Source: Morinoia aosen
Lineage: Eukaryota; Arthropoda; Malacostraca; Amphipoda; Talitridae
NCBI GenBank assembly: GCA_030386875.1
Contig: CM059570.1
Coordinates: 33,223,422-33,287,421, forward strand
DNA: 64,000 nucleotides
Direction: 5' to 3'
Below are positions 21,970 through 33,926 of this stretch, in pieces. The position numbers were made by a program, and so were the translations under genes. Within the stretch, counting starts at the first letter, position 1. The number at the start of each line of letters is the position of its first letter. A model generated the notes under the pieces. The model saw only the letters and a list, made by a program, of their open reading frames with translations, did not search any database and was not told the origin of the DNA.

Positions 21970-23469
21970 AGATGGGATAAAACATGGATGCGAATATTTG
22001 TAAAAAGATGAATGGAACAGAGGTGGAGCGAAAGAAAGTCGTTTAGTATATTCAGAGAAATACATTACACTTAAACATAACACAATGTAAATAATTCACC
22101 TCTACAGCATAAATGGCATGGCACGAAAGGCAAGCTGAAAACATCAGAAGCTAGTGGAAAGAACTAAGCACAAGCTAAATAGAAAACACCAGTTTTCCCT
22201 TTCCAGCTCAACTACGTGATAAACTGTTCCCAAATTTTATGAAATTGCCGCAAAATAAAACTTTTACTCGATGCGATTCATTCGCTGGCTCAAAAAATGC
22301 AATGCAATTAACACTGTAATGACTTCATTGGTTAAAAAATATTTTAGTTTCAAACTAGTAAGTAATTTCCCAAGCTACGAGTCAAAAATGGAATCCTATT
22401 AGAGTTGAGTCCTAGTGGGTGAGAACTGAGAAGTGTCTTTTCTTATTTGCGGCGTTCGTCGCTATCAATTTCAATTTATCAACAGCTATTGTTAAAACGT
22501 TCGCTACTCGATAAAAGAAACTGAATTCAAAGAGAAGCAAGAGCAATGCAGAGGGATCTCTGCAAGGCCGCGTGAAAGCCATTTGCGTCTCGAGTTCTTT
22601 AAAACGTCGATGAATTGTGTAGATGAGATTTACGAATAGACCTCAATCAACTCGCCGACTAGTTCATGAGAATTGTGCTGCCGGGTGCCGCGTATGCAAT
22701 CGACTTCCATTCAACGAGAAATGGGGGATAACTAACGGTATACGGAGTTCTAATGACGACACAACATGCCAGTGATACGAACAAATCAGAGTTACACACA
22801 GAGCTCTTATACTAAATGCTATGAGATTGTTAAGTATGAGAGCGCTAGAAGTGATGGGGCGTGCAGGCTTGTAATAAGCACGAAATGATTATCCCAGTGA
22901 TGTAACGTACCAAATTCCTACGCTCAAGTCTGATGAAATATAGTCAATTACGTTTGAAAGGCCCACGCATTAGCTGGACTGCAACTCGACGCTTGCAATA
23001 AATTCCACCGATGATATTGTGAACCCTCTACCGCATGTACAGAGCTCTACACTTGATGTGCCTTGTAAGAGATTCTAGTCTGAGGTTGAGTATCCAAGAC
23101 TTCAAGTCAGCAGATTTTTACGTTTGGGAACAAACGTGTTACGGCAGGCTTCGATCAAACGGAAAGTTAACGGGTAGAAATATCTATCATTTCGATTATA
23201 CATAGGAAGAGATAAATCCTACGTCTGATCTTCATTACGAAATTAAAACCTGAAGCACATAGACATGGAAGTACGTTCTTCGAAACGATGTGGCATCTCG
23301 ATGACGCGGCAACGCTCGTAGAAGACGCGTTGCTGGTGAGGGGTGTACGTACGAGTAGAAGGATGCGTGTGTAGATGGTGGGTGAGAAAAGGTGTTTAAT
23401 CGTGATCCAGAGTACGCAATGTCGGCGTTGCTGCGATGAGCGCGAGTTGGGACACCGGCTGTCTTCGCA
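21970..23469. other. No gene seen
   Basis: No supported feature upstream of the mariner remnant until the MITE at 23474. Confidence 0.35.
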
Positions 23470-23473
23470 TTAA

Positions 23474-23694
23474 CACTTTGACTGCAACGTGCGCCACCGG
23501 TGGTACACGGAGGTAATTTTCATTATGATTCTGACCGACCAGTTGTTGCAAACTCTATTTTCCTAAATATTTAATCAAAGCTAAATGAAGTCACGATCCA
23601 GTTAGCGTTTGGTATTTTCCAAATAGCTCACTTCAATTGATTTTAAATTTGAGTTTGGTGTTGAACTTGATATTTAGTAGTCGCAGTCAAAGTG
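23474..23694 (-). mobile_element. 221-bp TTAA MITE, piggyBac-like
   Basis: Exact TTAA lies on both sides (23470-23473, 23695-23698). The TIRs are cactttgactgc and gcagtcaaagtg. A subterminal palindrome ccaccggtgg lies near the left end. Length is identical to the copy at 59419-59639, which is in the opposite orientation. TTAA target use suggests mobilisation by a piggyBac-like transposase. No protein is encoded. Confidence 0.85.
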
Positions 23695-23894
23695 TTAAAT
23701 ATTCATGACGTGGGAAATCTTCTGAAGCATTGCAAGGCAGATCGCTCGGATATTTTTACGCTTGACGAGAACGAATCTCTTGAAATTCTTGGTAACGGTT
23801 CTTTTCGGAGCACAATGGTTAAATGCGTAGGTATTTGTATTATTTGTAGCGTTACGTTATTCATACATAAAGGTGGTTGTGGGGTAACCGAAAC

Positions 23895-24083
23895 AGAAGA
23901 AGAAAGTAGTATGGGCTAAAAACCAATACGGCAGTACACAGAAAAACGATGGTCTGTAAAAACCAAGAAACCTAGCCTATCCTAAAGAAAGTCAGGCCTA
24001 TCTAACCTTCAGCTCGGAACCTCACATCTTCCCCCTGGAAGCACTAATTCTTAATGATACAATAGTTGTGTCCCCTTGAAGGA
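23895..24083 (-). mobile_element. Short retroposon copy, head part only
   Basis: It spans the middle of the family (agaagaagaaagtagta) to the degenerate head ccccttgaagg. The tail half is missing. Confidence 0.75.
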
Positions 24084-25113
24084 TGCCGCACGCGTAATTG
24101 CGAGTCATGATAAGAAACCTTCCTAATATAGATTAATATTGTGTCTGCAATGATTTTGGAATTTTCATCAACAATTCGAATGATAAATAACCAGTTCAAG
24201 AAAATACCGTACAGTAAGAATTTTTTCGCTAAAATTATTCACACTGCTGAATAAAATTATTCTGTATTTAAATGACATCTTAGGCAAAATATGCTTTCTG
24301 ACTCACCTAGCTTAATTCGAAGAATCAGAACGCTACAACAAATTCTTAACATGTTGCGCTCTCATGGACATACCATAACTCTAATTCGACAAATGACAAC
24401 AGAAAGAGTAACAAATGGATTCGTTTAAAATGCATATATTTTCGCAGGCAAAATCAGTGCACACTTCTGAAACGTCATTACGACGTCCAGGTCCCGTACC
24501 ACGTTTACAAGATTAACAAGAGCACGAGTACCAAAGAGCCTCGGAACTCCAAAATGCCAGGCTTGTTTTCATGCGCATTTGTAGCAGATGAATTTGCGCG
24601 CGTCTCTTAGGTAATTAGGCTGCCCGCTGCCACCCACTTCCGGCTATGAAATTCCTCAGAAGTGCGCACTGCACGTATGTAACATGCATGACACGAGCAA
24701 TAGATAGAAGTAATGATGAAAATATATACCAAGATACAATTCCTATGAAAAATATTGAACGATATGAAAAAACACCGAAAAATTCAGAGAAATATCGAAC
24801 GCAGGCCGCACAGATCACGACTCCCCAATACGGTAATTTCATACGAGCAAACTGCATGAGGACAGCATTCCCTATCTCCATATCTAAAGAAATATCAGAA
24901 CGTACCAAAGAAAGACCTGTTTACCAGGCTTTCAGGAGAACGGCGTACAGCCAACAAGCAGAACGAATTCACTGACGGAACAAGGTCCCCATTAGCATCT
25001 CCAGCCACTAGGCCAACTCGTATGCTGGTATCGGATAGCTTCAATTCCAAAACAGTAAATCACGCCCTTATATGACACGATTATGAGGGAGGGAGTGAAG
25101 GCTGTATCATATA
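24084..25113. other. No gene seen
   Basis: Open frames on both strands at 24615-24975 are mutually antisense and carry no recognisable domain, so neither is supported. Confidence 0.35.
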
Positions 25114-25126
25114 TTACTTTCTTATA

Positions 25127-25482
25127 GATTAGATGAGATTAGTCGTTAGTTTTAGCCTCCCTACCTAGCAACAAATGCGATCCAAAGAGAGGAAGGAGGA
25201 AGGCACCATTTAGTATGGAGGTAAGGAAACGCGGAATCTACGCAGAAAGGCATAGAAACAGTAAGTTGTGAAAGAAGATCATGAAACAGGACCAAAGTTG
25301 AAAAAGATAGTAGGTGCTGAAAAACAGGACAGCAGTGAACCGAAAAAAGTGGTCCTTAACATAACAAAAACATTTTATTTCATCAAAAAAGAAGGTCTAC
25401 ATAACTCTCAGCTCGGGCCCTTACATTGTCTCCCTGGGAGCGCTAGTTCCCATAGATACAATAATTGTATCCCCCTGAGGGG
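25127..25482 (-). mobile_element. Full-length short retroposon, sense on -
   Basis: 356 bp with an exact 13-bp TSD ttactttcttata (25114-25126 and 25483-25495). Tail gattagatgagattag is at the left and intact hairpin head at the right. Confidence 0.92.
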
Positions 25483-25495
25483 TTACTTTCTTATA

Positions 25496-26169
25496 AGAGG
25501 AAATTGCCCGTACTTCGAAAATGCTAATCATCGCCTCGATCAGAAAGGTGAATAAAAGCATTTTCCTATGATGCAAAGGCCAAGTGTTGAACTTTGAGTA
25601 ATAAGGTCTCAAGTTCAGACTTCAGCATTTGCGTACTACGGTTAATGGAGCAAGCGACCCTTAAGATGATGTAGAAAACTAAAAAGGCAAGTCAGATACG
25701 GTACATCGAAACCCTCCTCCTCGATGGGCTTACGTTTAATTCACTCTCTTCCCTCTTCTATGATAAGAGCGGAAAAGCCATTTCAATTTCTGTGTATTTA
25801 CAGAGCGCATCAAATTGCAAGTTCTGTAGCAACAAATACGGTAGCACAGGCTTGCACAATGACGCGCACTTTAATAAGAACAGATGGAGAGTTCCGCGCG
25901 GCGAGAGCCATTCACAGAGGTGGCATCCACAATAGCCGCGACGCTCGCAGCGCACTGCAGCCAGTACGTTTTCAGTTCAATGACCGACCCCTGTTGCGAA
26001 GTGCTCGTTATGCTGCCAGCCGCTCCCTTCAGCGCCCAATACGATGATGTCTCAGTCCATGTTCCTGCTCGACACTCCAGCTCGGTTCTACTCAAAACCG
26101 ACGCTCGCGGAGAAATCACACAGGATTTCTGACATCTACACAATTGCATACTTTACAATTATACTTTTC
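25496..26169. other. GC-richer patch, no gene assigned
   Basis: Between about 25870 and 26130 three overlapping frames on both strands stay open for 80-107 codons, because GC content is raised and stops are rare. No domain, signal peptide or splice pair is evident. Confidence 0.35.
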
Positions 26170-26180
26170 AAGTATTTACG

Positions 26181-26545
26181 AGATTAGATTAGATGCTAAC
26201 TTTAGCCTACCTAACCGCAACAAAGTCGTTCCAAATAGAAAAAAGGAGGAAGGCACCATTTACCATTCATGGAGTCGGAGAACGCGATATCAATACACAA
26301 GGCACATAGAAGCAGTAAGTTGAGAAAGACGTTCATGCAACAACAAGATAAAAAATGAAGAAGAAAGTAGTAGGTGCTGAAAAATGAAACAGCAGTAAGC
26401 CGAGAAAAGATGGTCCGTAATAAAACAAAAAGCTATTTGATTTAAACAAAAGTAAGACCTATCTAACATTTAGCACAGGACTTCACATATTTCTACTAAA
26501 AGAGTTATTTCCCCACAGATACAATAGTTGTATTCTCCTGAGGGG
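26181..26545 (-). mobile_element. Short retroposon copy, sense on -
   Basis: Full-length but diverged, with a degenerate TSD (aagtatttacg at 26170-26180, aagcatttaag at 26549-26559). The head ends ctcctgagggg. Confidence 0.85.
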
Positions 26546-26559
26546 AATAAGCATTTAAG

Positions 26560-27846
26560 GGCACATGAATTCTAAAACCAGGAGTTAAGCTAAATTACTT
26601 GACATTACCCACTTAGTAACTACTCTTAATTCACGCCACGCAAGTGAAGAATGACACCTTTAAATACAATGAAACTGACTGTTCTCAGAGTTTTAGCCTA
26701 TTTATTGTATTAAGAATTTAGGTTGCTTTAGCGCAAAAACATGACAAGAGGCACTGGGATGTCTACTAACATGAAAATAATACAGGCATTTTGAAAATTG
26801 TCAAACACATGCAAAATTCAAGATATTTAATTTCAACAGCCGTTGATATTTTTTGATTATCTAATCGTATCCGTTAGTTTCGTTAGACGCTTGAGTTGCA
26901 TGTAAGAACTTTGTTATTGAAGTACCAAGCAAAAGGTAGATGCTAGGATTAATCCTTTTTACATCGCAAATGTATTTCGATATGTTAAGTCGATAAATAA
27001 ATTTGTCATACTGGAGAGCAAAAGTATTTCTGCTTTATTTCATAAGATTGTAGAGTTTGTACAGACAAGGAATGATTTTAATGTCCATGGATTTCATTTT
27101 TTAACAAAACCTATTCGAGAGAAAAGCAGCGAACAAGTTTCGTTTGGACGGACAACCACAGAAAACAGCGTTCGCCCATGCTTTTCTACGACCATATAAA
27201 AACTGATTTAATCTAGTATTCCCTGCATTAAATGGAAAAAACTGCATAACAAAACTTGTGTTTAAAATCAAGTCAAATACCAGTACCATTTTTTTGAAAA
27301 AGTTAAGGTATCATACTCGCTTCAGAAGCGCCAGTTTAGTTTGTAAACTCAGTGAATATATCCCACAAAAGCAGGGCGTTCACATGATCTAAATTCTTCG
27401 CTATGCATTCCCTCAGCTTGTAATTCAAAAGCACCAAACTCTGTAGTCAAAAGTCTACCCAACAAAAGGGCCAGCAATGAGAGTCTCTAGAAAAAGGAAC
27501 TACTCGCCAAACAAATGTTATGGATGCCATCTGAGCCCGTGCGCCGGATCCGCAGTAGGAATAAGTTACGTGAGTCATCCGGAGGATGAAAGGATGATCG
27601 GATGCGATAAAGATAAGTGCGCCTGTGAAGCTCATACCGAGAAAAGAGAATGAGCTCAAAGTCCAATTTTGCCACTGAACTTTAGCGTAAAACTAGCCGC
27701 TCCAACCAATGGTTTCTCAGTTATTCGACAATGTTACGATGAGAATGAAAAAAATGAGGGAAATGTTGAGCTCACAAACTTTTGAGGATATTCAAGTTAT
27801 TGGAGCATTTGAATTTATAGCATCAAGGAAATAACTGTCTCAATAC
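26560..27846. other. No gene seen
   Basis: No supported feature. Confidence 0.35.
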
Positions 27847-27858
27847 GAGCATTTGCAG

Positions 27859-28216
27859 ATTAGATTAAATTGCATTTTAGTTTAACCCTTCTTAACCGCA
27901 ACAAAGACGTTCCAAAGAGGGGAAGGAGGAAGGCACCAATTGGAATGGACTTGAATGGAAAGCGGAATTTATGCACGAGGTGCATAGAAACAGTAAGTTG
28001 AGAAAGAAGTTCATGAAACAAGATAAAAGTTGAAGAAGAGAGTAGTAGGTGCTGAAAAACAGGAGAGCAGTGAGCCGAAAAAGATGCTCCTTAACAAGAC
28101 AAAAAAGCATGTTATTTCAACAAAAAGAATGTCTCCTAGTTTTCAATACGAGGCCTGACATATTCCCCTCGTGAGTGCTACTTCCCGTAGATACAATACT
28201 TGTATCCCCTGAGGGG
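27859..28216 (-). mobile_element. Short retroposon copy, sense on -
   Basis: Full-length. TSD gagcatttgcag (27847-27858) against gagcatccaaag (28219-28230), which is imperfect and suggests an older insertion. Head cccctgagggg at 28206-28216. Confidence 0.85.
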
Positions 28217-28384
28217 ATGAGCATCCAAAGTGAAATGAAACCATTTGCAACCAAATACAGCTTTTATCAATACGAACGTAAACATGGAACCGTCTGAATA
28301 GAGAATGCAAAATCCAACAAAAACAAGAATACATCAATACCAACAAATCCAATGACCTGAAACAAACAGCAAACACTCACAGAA

Positions 28385-28597
28385 AATAACGACACAAGAA
28401 ACACCACTAAATAACCCCGACGCATACGATAACAGATTAAACTTGAGACCTGCAAACAGCGATGGAGAAAGTGAATATTCCGATGGTAATCTAATAACGA
28501 CACAAGAAACACCACTAAACAACCTCGACGCACACGATAAAACATGAGACCTGCGAACAGCGCCAGAGAAGGTTAACACTCCGAGCGACTCCCGCCG
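28385..28597. repeat. Tandem duplication, 108-bp period
   Basis: 28385-28492 is repeated at 28493-28597 (shared cgacacaagaaacaccacta, gagacctgc, aacagcg), with several substitutions and a small deletion in the second unit. Confidence 0.8.
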
Positions 28598-29676
28598 CGG
28601 CAGTTCTCGAGTGAGTCTAATTATTTCACTAATAAACGCCGCTTGAGCGACAATGAGCGGACCCGGCAGCAACGCGGCGCGCCTGGACTAATGAAAACAG
28701 GCCGCTGGTACGGCGCTGCAATATTAGAAACTCAGGCAACCCGTACAACGTACGGCGCCAGGCACGAGATTTGTGTGAAAACTTGAGAGCCCACGGTAAT
28801 GCAACTCGTCTACAGCAGGAGCGTCAAATCGAGACACGCCTTTCACATTTACGCAGCACAAACCACAACAATACGAGTTCCGTCGCCTTGCTATATTATG
28901 GCGAATTTCCGCGGACTTCCAGAACTGCTACAATAACAACGGAAGCTTTGTTCTCCTGGCTGTGCGCAGTTCCCATTAGGGAGGTGAGCAACCCCTTCTT
29001 CCGCCGCGCTTCCTGCAAACAAACAGTAAAGTGCTGAGTAGCAAACGACATACTTTACATTGAAAACACCGTGTACACACTCTCACGTACACTTCGCTGA
29101 CAAATGCTAACCAAATACTTAAAACAAATGCTTGACATTCAAATAATTCTGAAACAATGCGAGGAATACAAAAGAACGCAAATTCAACACTTGAAGAGAT
29201 ATTGGCGTACCTTTAAGAAAATTTCGTTTCAAGCCTGGAACAGATTATATGGATTTGCATTCAGTTCACACATTTTACAGGCAGTAAAAATCACTTCGAA
29301 GAGAATAACCGATATGACAAAGAGATCTGAGTGTGATCAGACAAAATTCTCATCAACTCGTTCTTTGTTGTTTTGTTCTTCGTCGACCTGTGGCTGCACT
29401 GAATTTAATCCCGCAACCAGTAAAAATCTGAGCGTGCGCTGGCAAGAGTTGAATGAACATTTGAACCAAAATTTTCACATGTTTCAAAATGAAACACAAA
29501 CCATCACCGGGTGAAAGTCAAAATTTTCAGAAATAACTCATTACGTATTTTCATTTCAGTTAGCTTAAGGCCACAACAAATGAGATTTCACAAGTGCGAA
29601 GAGAAGGGACTTTTGAATATGGACTGTAAACAACGAGGAAATAATGTACAATGTATGTTCCCTCACGTGAAACCTG
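28598..29676. other. No gene assigned
   Basis: The longest frame, 29104-29511 (+, 136 codons), is Gln/Lys-rich in its first half and has no recognised domain or flanking splice sites. I leave it unannotated. Confidence 0.35.
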
Positions 29677-29897
29677 CATGCTGTCCTGTTTTTCAGCACC
29701 TACTATTTTCTTCTTCAATTTTGATCTTGTTTCATAATCTTTCCCTACTTACTGTCTCCATGCTCTTTCTGCGTAGATTCCGCGTAGATTCCGCGTTTCC
29801 TTTACTACATACTAAATGGTGCCTTCCTCTTTCCTCTCTTTGGATAGCATTTGTTGCTGCGGGTAGGGAGGCTAAAACTAACGATTAATCTAATCTA
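29677..29897 (+). mobile_element. 5'-truncated short retroposon, sense on +
   Basis: It begins inside the family at ctgtcctgtttttcagcacc and ends in a taatctaatctaac tail. It carries an extra 12-bp tandem duplication of gcgtagattccg. Confidence 0.85.
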
Positions 29898-31946
29898 ACC
29901 TTGGGTCTGAACTACATGCTATACAGTTTGCATGCAGGCTGCACCAAAAGAGCTTAAGCGTAATTCAAGAAATCAGCTTAACGTCAGCCAACATCGGAAA
30001 AATCTTCAAATGAAGCGAAAAGAGCAGTAATGAGATGTGTATCACACTTATGTACTGGCGGCTCGCTTGAAGTGCAACACATGTTCTAAAACAGGAAAAG
30101 TCATGCTCGAAGCAGGAAATATAATCCGTACTTAGAGCAAGGAACCAACTAATGTTTAAAGAAAAAAGGACATATAACCCGTGTTCCTGCCTTCCAGGAA
30201 GGAGGAGTAAAACGTGGTCAAATCAGAAGTGTAACTTGTGTTTAAAGCAGGAATTGGAATTTGAGTTCAAATCAGGATTTGGAAGACGAGCTAGTGAAAA
30301 GAAAGCTCAACCTTTCTATCCATTATTTGCACCCAGGGGCAAGAAACTAATTTAATTGTGAACTTCAAACATGGATGCAATTTCCATATTAACCATATGA
30401 AACAGAACAAATGAAACGAGAGCTGAAAAAATACAAATTCGACAGGAATGGCCCCATAACAGTAAGAATTAAACAATAAACAGGATTGAGAACACCAATC
30501 ACTGTTTTTCAAATGGCAGTACACGAAAATTAAAAAAATTATAAAATTAAAAAACACGATAACTCGAAGCAAGATCAAGATGTAAAACAAGAAACGATTG
30601 GTAGGATAAGCAAGATTCATAACTAAGGTGATTAGGACAATAAAAAATAGGAAGATTCGTAGCTCGCACAGCAGCCAGGCGAGCGAGAGCATCACTAGAC
30701 GTTCAATTGGAAAGAAGGAATGAAGGCCGACAGAGCAACAGCAGCAGCAGGAGCACCAGGCTAGTCCGCAGTTTTGCTGCCCCAGGAAATTATAGGAAAT
30801 AACATCAGCAAATGGGGAAGAGATAGCAGCGGCCATGCCCTGCATCCCCCGCACCTTCTTAATAAGCTAACGAGGCTTTAGCGGCGTTTGGAGGGCAGGC
30901 AGGACAGCAGAGGAGATGTGCAAGTAGCGCAGTCCAACTCGCAACGCTGCAGCCAACACTCACGGTGACGGCAAGTAGCACAAGTCACGAGAATAACAGC
31001 AAGTCGTGAAAATAACAGTGATGATCATTCTCAAATGTACAAAAGATATTAACTAAGTATGAAATCGATGAATGTAATATAACCTGTTAGGAGGAATGCG
31101 AAAGATAGAATTCATTTCATACTGGCAAAAAATGCTGGGTTCTCTTAGGACATTCAACTGTCCTACAATAGGGAACATATAAAGCTAAGAGGTCATAAAG
31201 ATCACTCTTATCGTCCCAGATAAAATGGGGCAAATGACGTAAAAGTTCTGGAACACGTGTCTTTAGCAAATGAGTAAGATAATCAAAGTTAAGCCTTCAT
31301 TGAACATAACTACCTGAACAAGAAAAATGCAACTAATGATTGCTTTACTTGTTATTGACTGATAACTACATGGAGATGCAAGAAATCCCTAATTAAACGG
31401 TTCTGTTTTTCAACAGCGTATAGAAAAAATCTAAATCGCATCCACTTGGCCAAAAACAGGTGCTGAAATCCCTCAACACGAATCGCATACAAAAGGCTTT
31501 TCTACTTGGGGTCACATTGAATGCTCGAAGCTCACTCGAAATCAATCAGGATCGAGAGAGTCCGAAATCGAGCGCGAGATCTGCAGAAATGATGATCACC
31601 AGAAGTGGTTGACAGTGGCTCAGCAAACACGCGCCAAGCCCAGACGGGAACAGCAGCCGTATTTGCGCCTTTGATATTGGCTTCCCTGCCTCACATGCAA
31701 GGGAGAACGCAGTCACAGGCACCCGGAATTCTCTTTAAGGATACAAGTGCATTGATGTGACCTAGTTCACGTCCTTACTTTTATGCCTCTGCAATAGTCA
31801 CAATGAATTACCGAATATGATTGGTCTCCTCAGAGGTGAACCATATATTACCATACTGTATAAAGTCTAGGCACATCTGTACAAGGCGTGTTCACATACA
31901 AGGCACATGGATAATAAGAAACAGTGTTAAATTAGTTAATGAACGA
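29898..31946. other. No gene assigned
   Basis: 30291-30854 (-) is open for 187 codons, but the product is a run of Phe/Leu/Ile/Cys caused by an A-rich plus strand, with no domain. 30070-30300 has loosely repeated aagcaggaa words. Nothing else is supported. Confidence 0.35.
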
Positions 31947-32095
31947 AGTTGTAAATTGAAAAAAATGTAATCCGTGCTGAAAAACAGAACAGCAGTAAAC
32001 CAAAAAACACGGCCCGTAACAAAACAAAAAATCTTTGCATTTTTCTCCTGGGAGTGTAATTCCCACAGATACAAAAGTAATTTTTTCCAGAGGGG
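31947..32095 (-). mobile_element. Short retroposon copy, head half
   Basis: It matches the family from gtaatccgtgctgaaaaacag-like sequence to a degenerate head ending ccagagggg. The tail half is absent. Confidence 0.7.
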
Positions 32096-32164
32096 AATCC
32101 ATGAGACTATTCAAATTTAACAATACATACAGGAAACAATATTGTACACATCAGATAAAAATGT

Positions 32165-33025
32165 ATTATCAGCTTCGCAGTGGCTTCCTCGCGGCGATAA
32201 ATAGCTTCAAACGCGCGACGTAATTCTTCACAATAGATCGCAAGGATTCTGGCTATAGAATGACGCAACGATATCTTCCAGGAGTCAAAACTTTTGTGGG
32301 GCTTAGCACACGCTCATGCTTTCCAAAATTCACCACACGCTGAAGTCTTTGAATTGAGTTCCATCTATTACAGCGGCCATTTCCCGCAGGGGATGAATTT
32401 CGGAAGATGGGCTTTGTACCAGTCCTAAATCATTTTCACTCTGTGAGCCATCGTTGAGTCATGCTGAAACTTCTACTGTGTAATGCTGCTGAACCAACGG
32501 CAGCATTACGGCCTCGTAAATGGTGCAACAGTACACTTCTTGGTGGGTTTTTACTCTCTGATCGGCAAAAACAAAGGGTATTTTACAGCTGGGGCACATT
32601 CCTCTCGAAACCATGACCGACGGGTGGTTTTGGGGGTGTTAGACCAATGCAGAACTGCTGAGAAGCTCAGCAGAAAATATACATTGGTTATGATGGTTGT
32701 GCGCTTGCTTCATGGTGAACAGCTTCTGGTCTGTGAAGAGGATGCGCTTTCATTGCTGACCCACGGCCCGACACCCGAGTTGGAGTCTCACAAGTTTGTT
32801 GTCATCAGTTAGAAGCTAAACGTTTTGTAGCCTGTAAGACATGAGTTCGATTTCCTCTTTAGCCATCAGTCGAACAGATTCACTATTGATTCCGGTCTCA
32901 TATGTGATTGTTCTCATGAAGAATCTAATTTCGGTCAACTCGCAGTTGGATGACCTAACGGTGTTGAGAGAAGTTGACGGTGAGCTTTCTTCTTCGGCCG
33001 GGATGATCACCGTCGTGGCGTAGCT
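32165..33025 (-). pseudogene. Tc1/mariner-type transposase, heavily decayed
   Basis: Minus-strand frames, read in order from 33025 to 32165, follow the layout of a Tc1-like IS630 transposase. There is a basic linker, then an FxDxKxF-type region near 32740-32690 (HPLHRPEAVH in a shifted frame). Next is HPQNHPSVMVSRGMCPSCK, matching the HPxSVMVWAGV...GK strand. VKTHQEVYCCTIYEAVMLPL matches VKINxEVYLxxILEGVLLPW. A QHDSTMAHRVK-like segment matches QQDSAPAHKAK, and ACAKPHKSFDSW matches ESKACAKPHRTVE. The C-terminal LRRAFEAI matches LRAxVEAFPRR. Several frameshifts and stops are present, so no product is expected. No terminal repeats were found. Confidence 0.78.
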
Positions 33026-33333
33026 CTATATATCGCCGTGATGCATTCGAGACCGTCAATTTGGGAACACGGCGCTAACGAGAAAGTTTACACTGGCGTT
33101 TTCTCAGCAAAAAGAACATCAAAATTGCATCAAACTTATTTAGCCCTTTCCTTCCTAACACTCTAATTGTTAAGGGAAAATTTATTAACGTATTTTCAGC
33201 CATTGCCCTGATATATCAGCAAAATTGCCCTAGCAGGTTTTTTCTGCAAAAGCAGGTACTTGCTTCCTTTTTAACACGTTTACTACGATTGCGCCTGTTG
33301 CAAAATTTATTTGGTTAGGTTGTAAAAAAAAGA

Positions 33334-33697
33334 TTAGATTAGATTATACGTTAGTTTAAGCCTCCCTAACCACTGCAAAAATAGAGCGTATCAAAAAGAG
33401 GAAGGAGGAAGGCACCATTTAGTATGGAGATTAGAAAATGAGGAATCTATGCAGAAGGGGCATAGAAACAGTAAGATGGGAAAGAAGTTCATGAAATAAG
33501 ATAAAAGTTGAAGAAGAAAGTCAGAGGTGCTGAAAAACAGGACAGTAGTGAACCGAAAAAAGTTGGTCCCTAACATAACAAAAAAACATTTTATTTCAAC
33601 AAAAAGAAGGCCTACCTAACTCTCAGCTCGGGCCCTCGCATTTTTCCCCTGGGAGCGCTAATTCCCATAGATACAATAGTTGTATCCCCCTGAGGGG
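33334..33697 (-). mobile_element. Young full-length short retroposon (reference copy)
   Basis: An 18-bp exact TSD taggttgtaaaaaaaaga lies at 33316-33333 and 33698-33715. Read on the minus strand, the element starts CCCCTCAGGGG (hairpin 1), then GATACAACTATTGTATC (hairpin 2), then GGGAATTAGCGCTCCC (possible hairpin 3). The body runs through CTGTCCTGTTTTTCAGCACC and ends GGAGGCTTAAAC plus a TCTAATC-type tail. I see neither a polymerase III A/B box pair nor a long protein. 5'-truncated relatives with TSDs (61543, 57924, 37505) show that target-primed reverse transcription runs from the tail end. Confidence 0.92.
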
Positions 33698-33882
33698 TAG
33701 GTTGTAAAAAAAAGACTCGTTAAATCGCTTTATTTGCTTGAATATGTTTCCGTCCTTTGTAAGAAATATACAAAATTTAAGAGCTCACTAATATTTCCAT
33801 GGAATCATGAATTTTCTTCGAAAAGAGGTCACACAATGGTTTGATATATAATACATTTACATTGGTGGGTGTATGAACAATT

Positions 33883-33926
33883 TACCTAGAGGTACATATT
33901 TGTACCCTAGAGGTACATATTTGTAA
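33883..33926. repeat. Tandem pair of palindromic motif
   Basis: Two adjacent 20-21 bp units contain cctagaggtacatatttgta. The second also completes the palindrome-like gtaccctagaggtac. It lies inside the TTAA element and could be an internal binding-site pair. Confidence 0.6.

Noticed and set aside
25724-26149. Three overlapping frames of 82-107 codons on both strands
   Set aside because: Mutually overlapping in a GC-richer patch; none has a domain, signal peptide or splice pair.
30291-30854. 187-codon open frame on the minus strand
   Set aside because: The product is a Phe/Leu/Ile/Cys run generated by an A-rich plus strand; no domain, no convincing membrane-protein pattern, no splice context.
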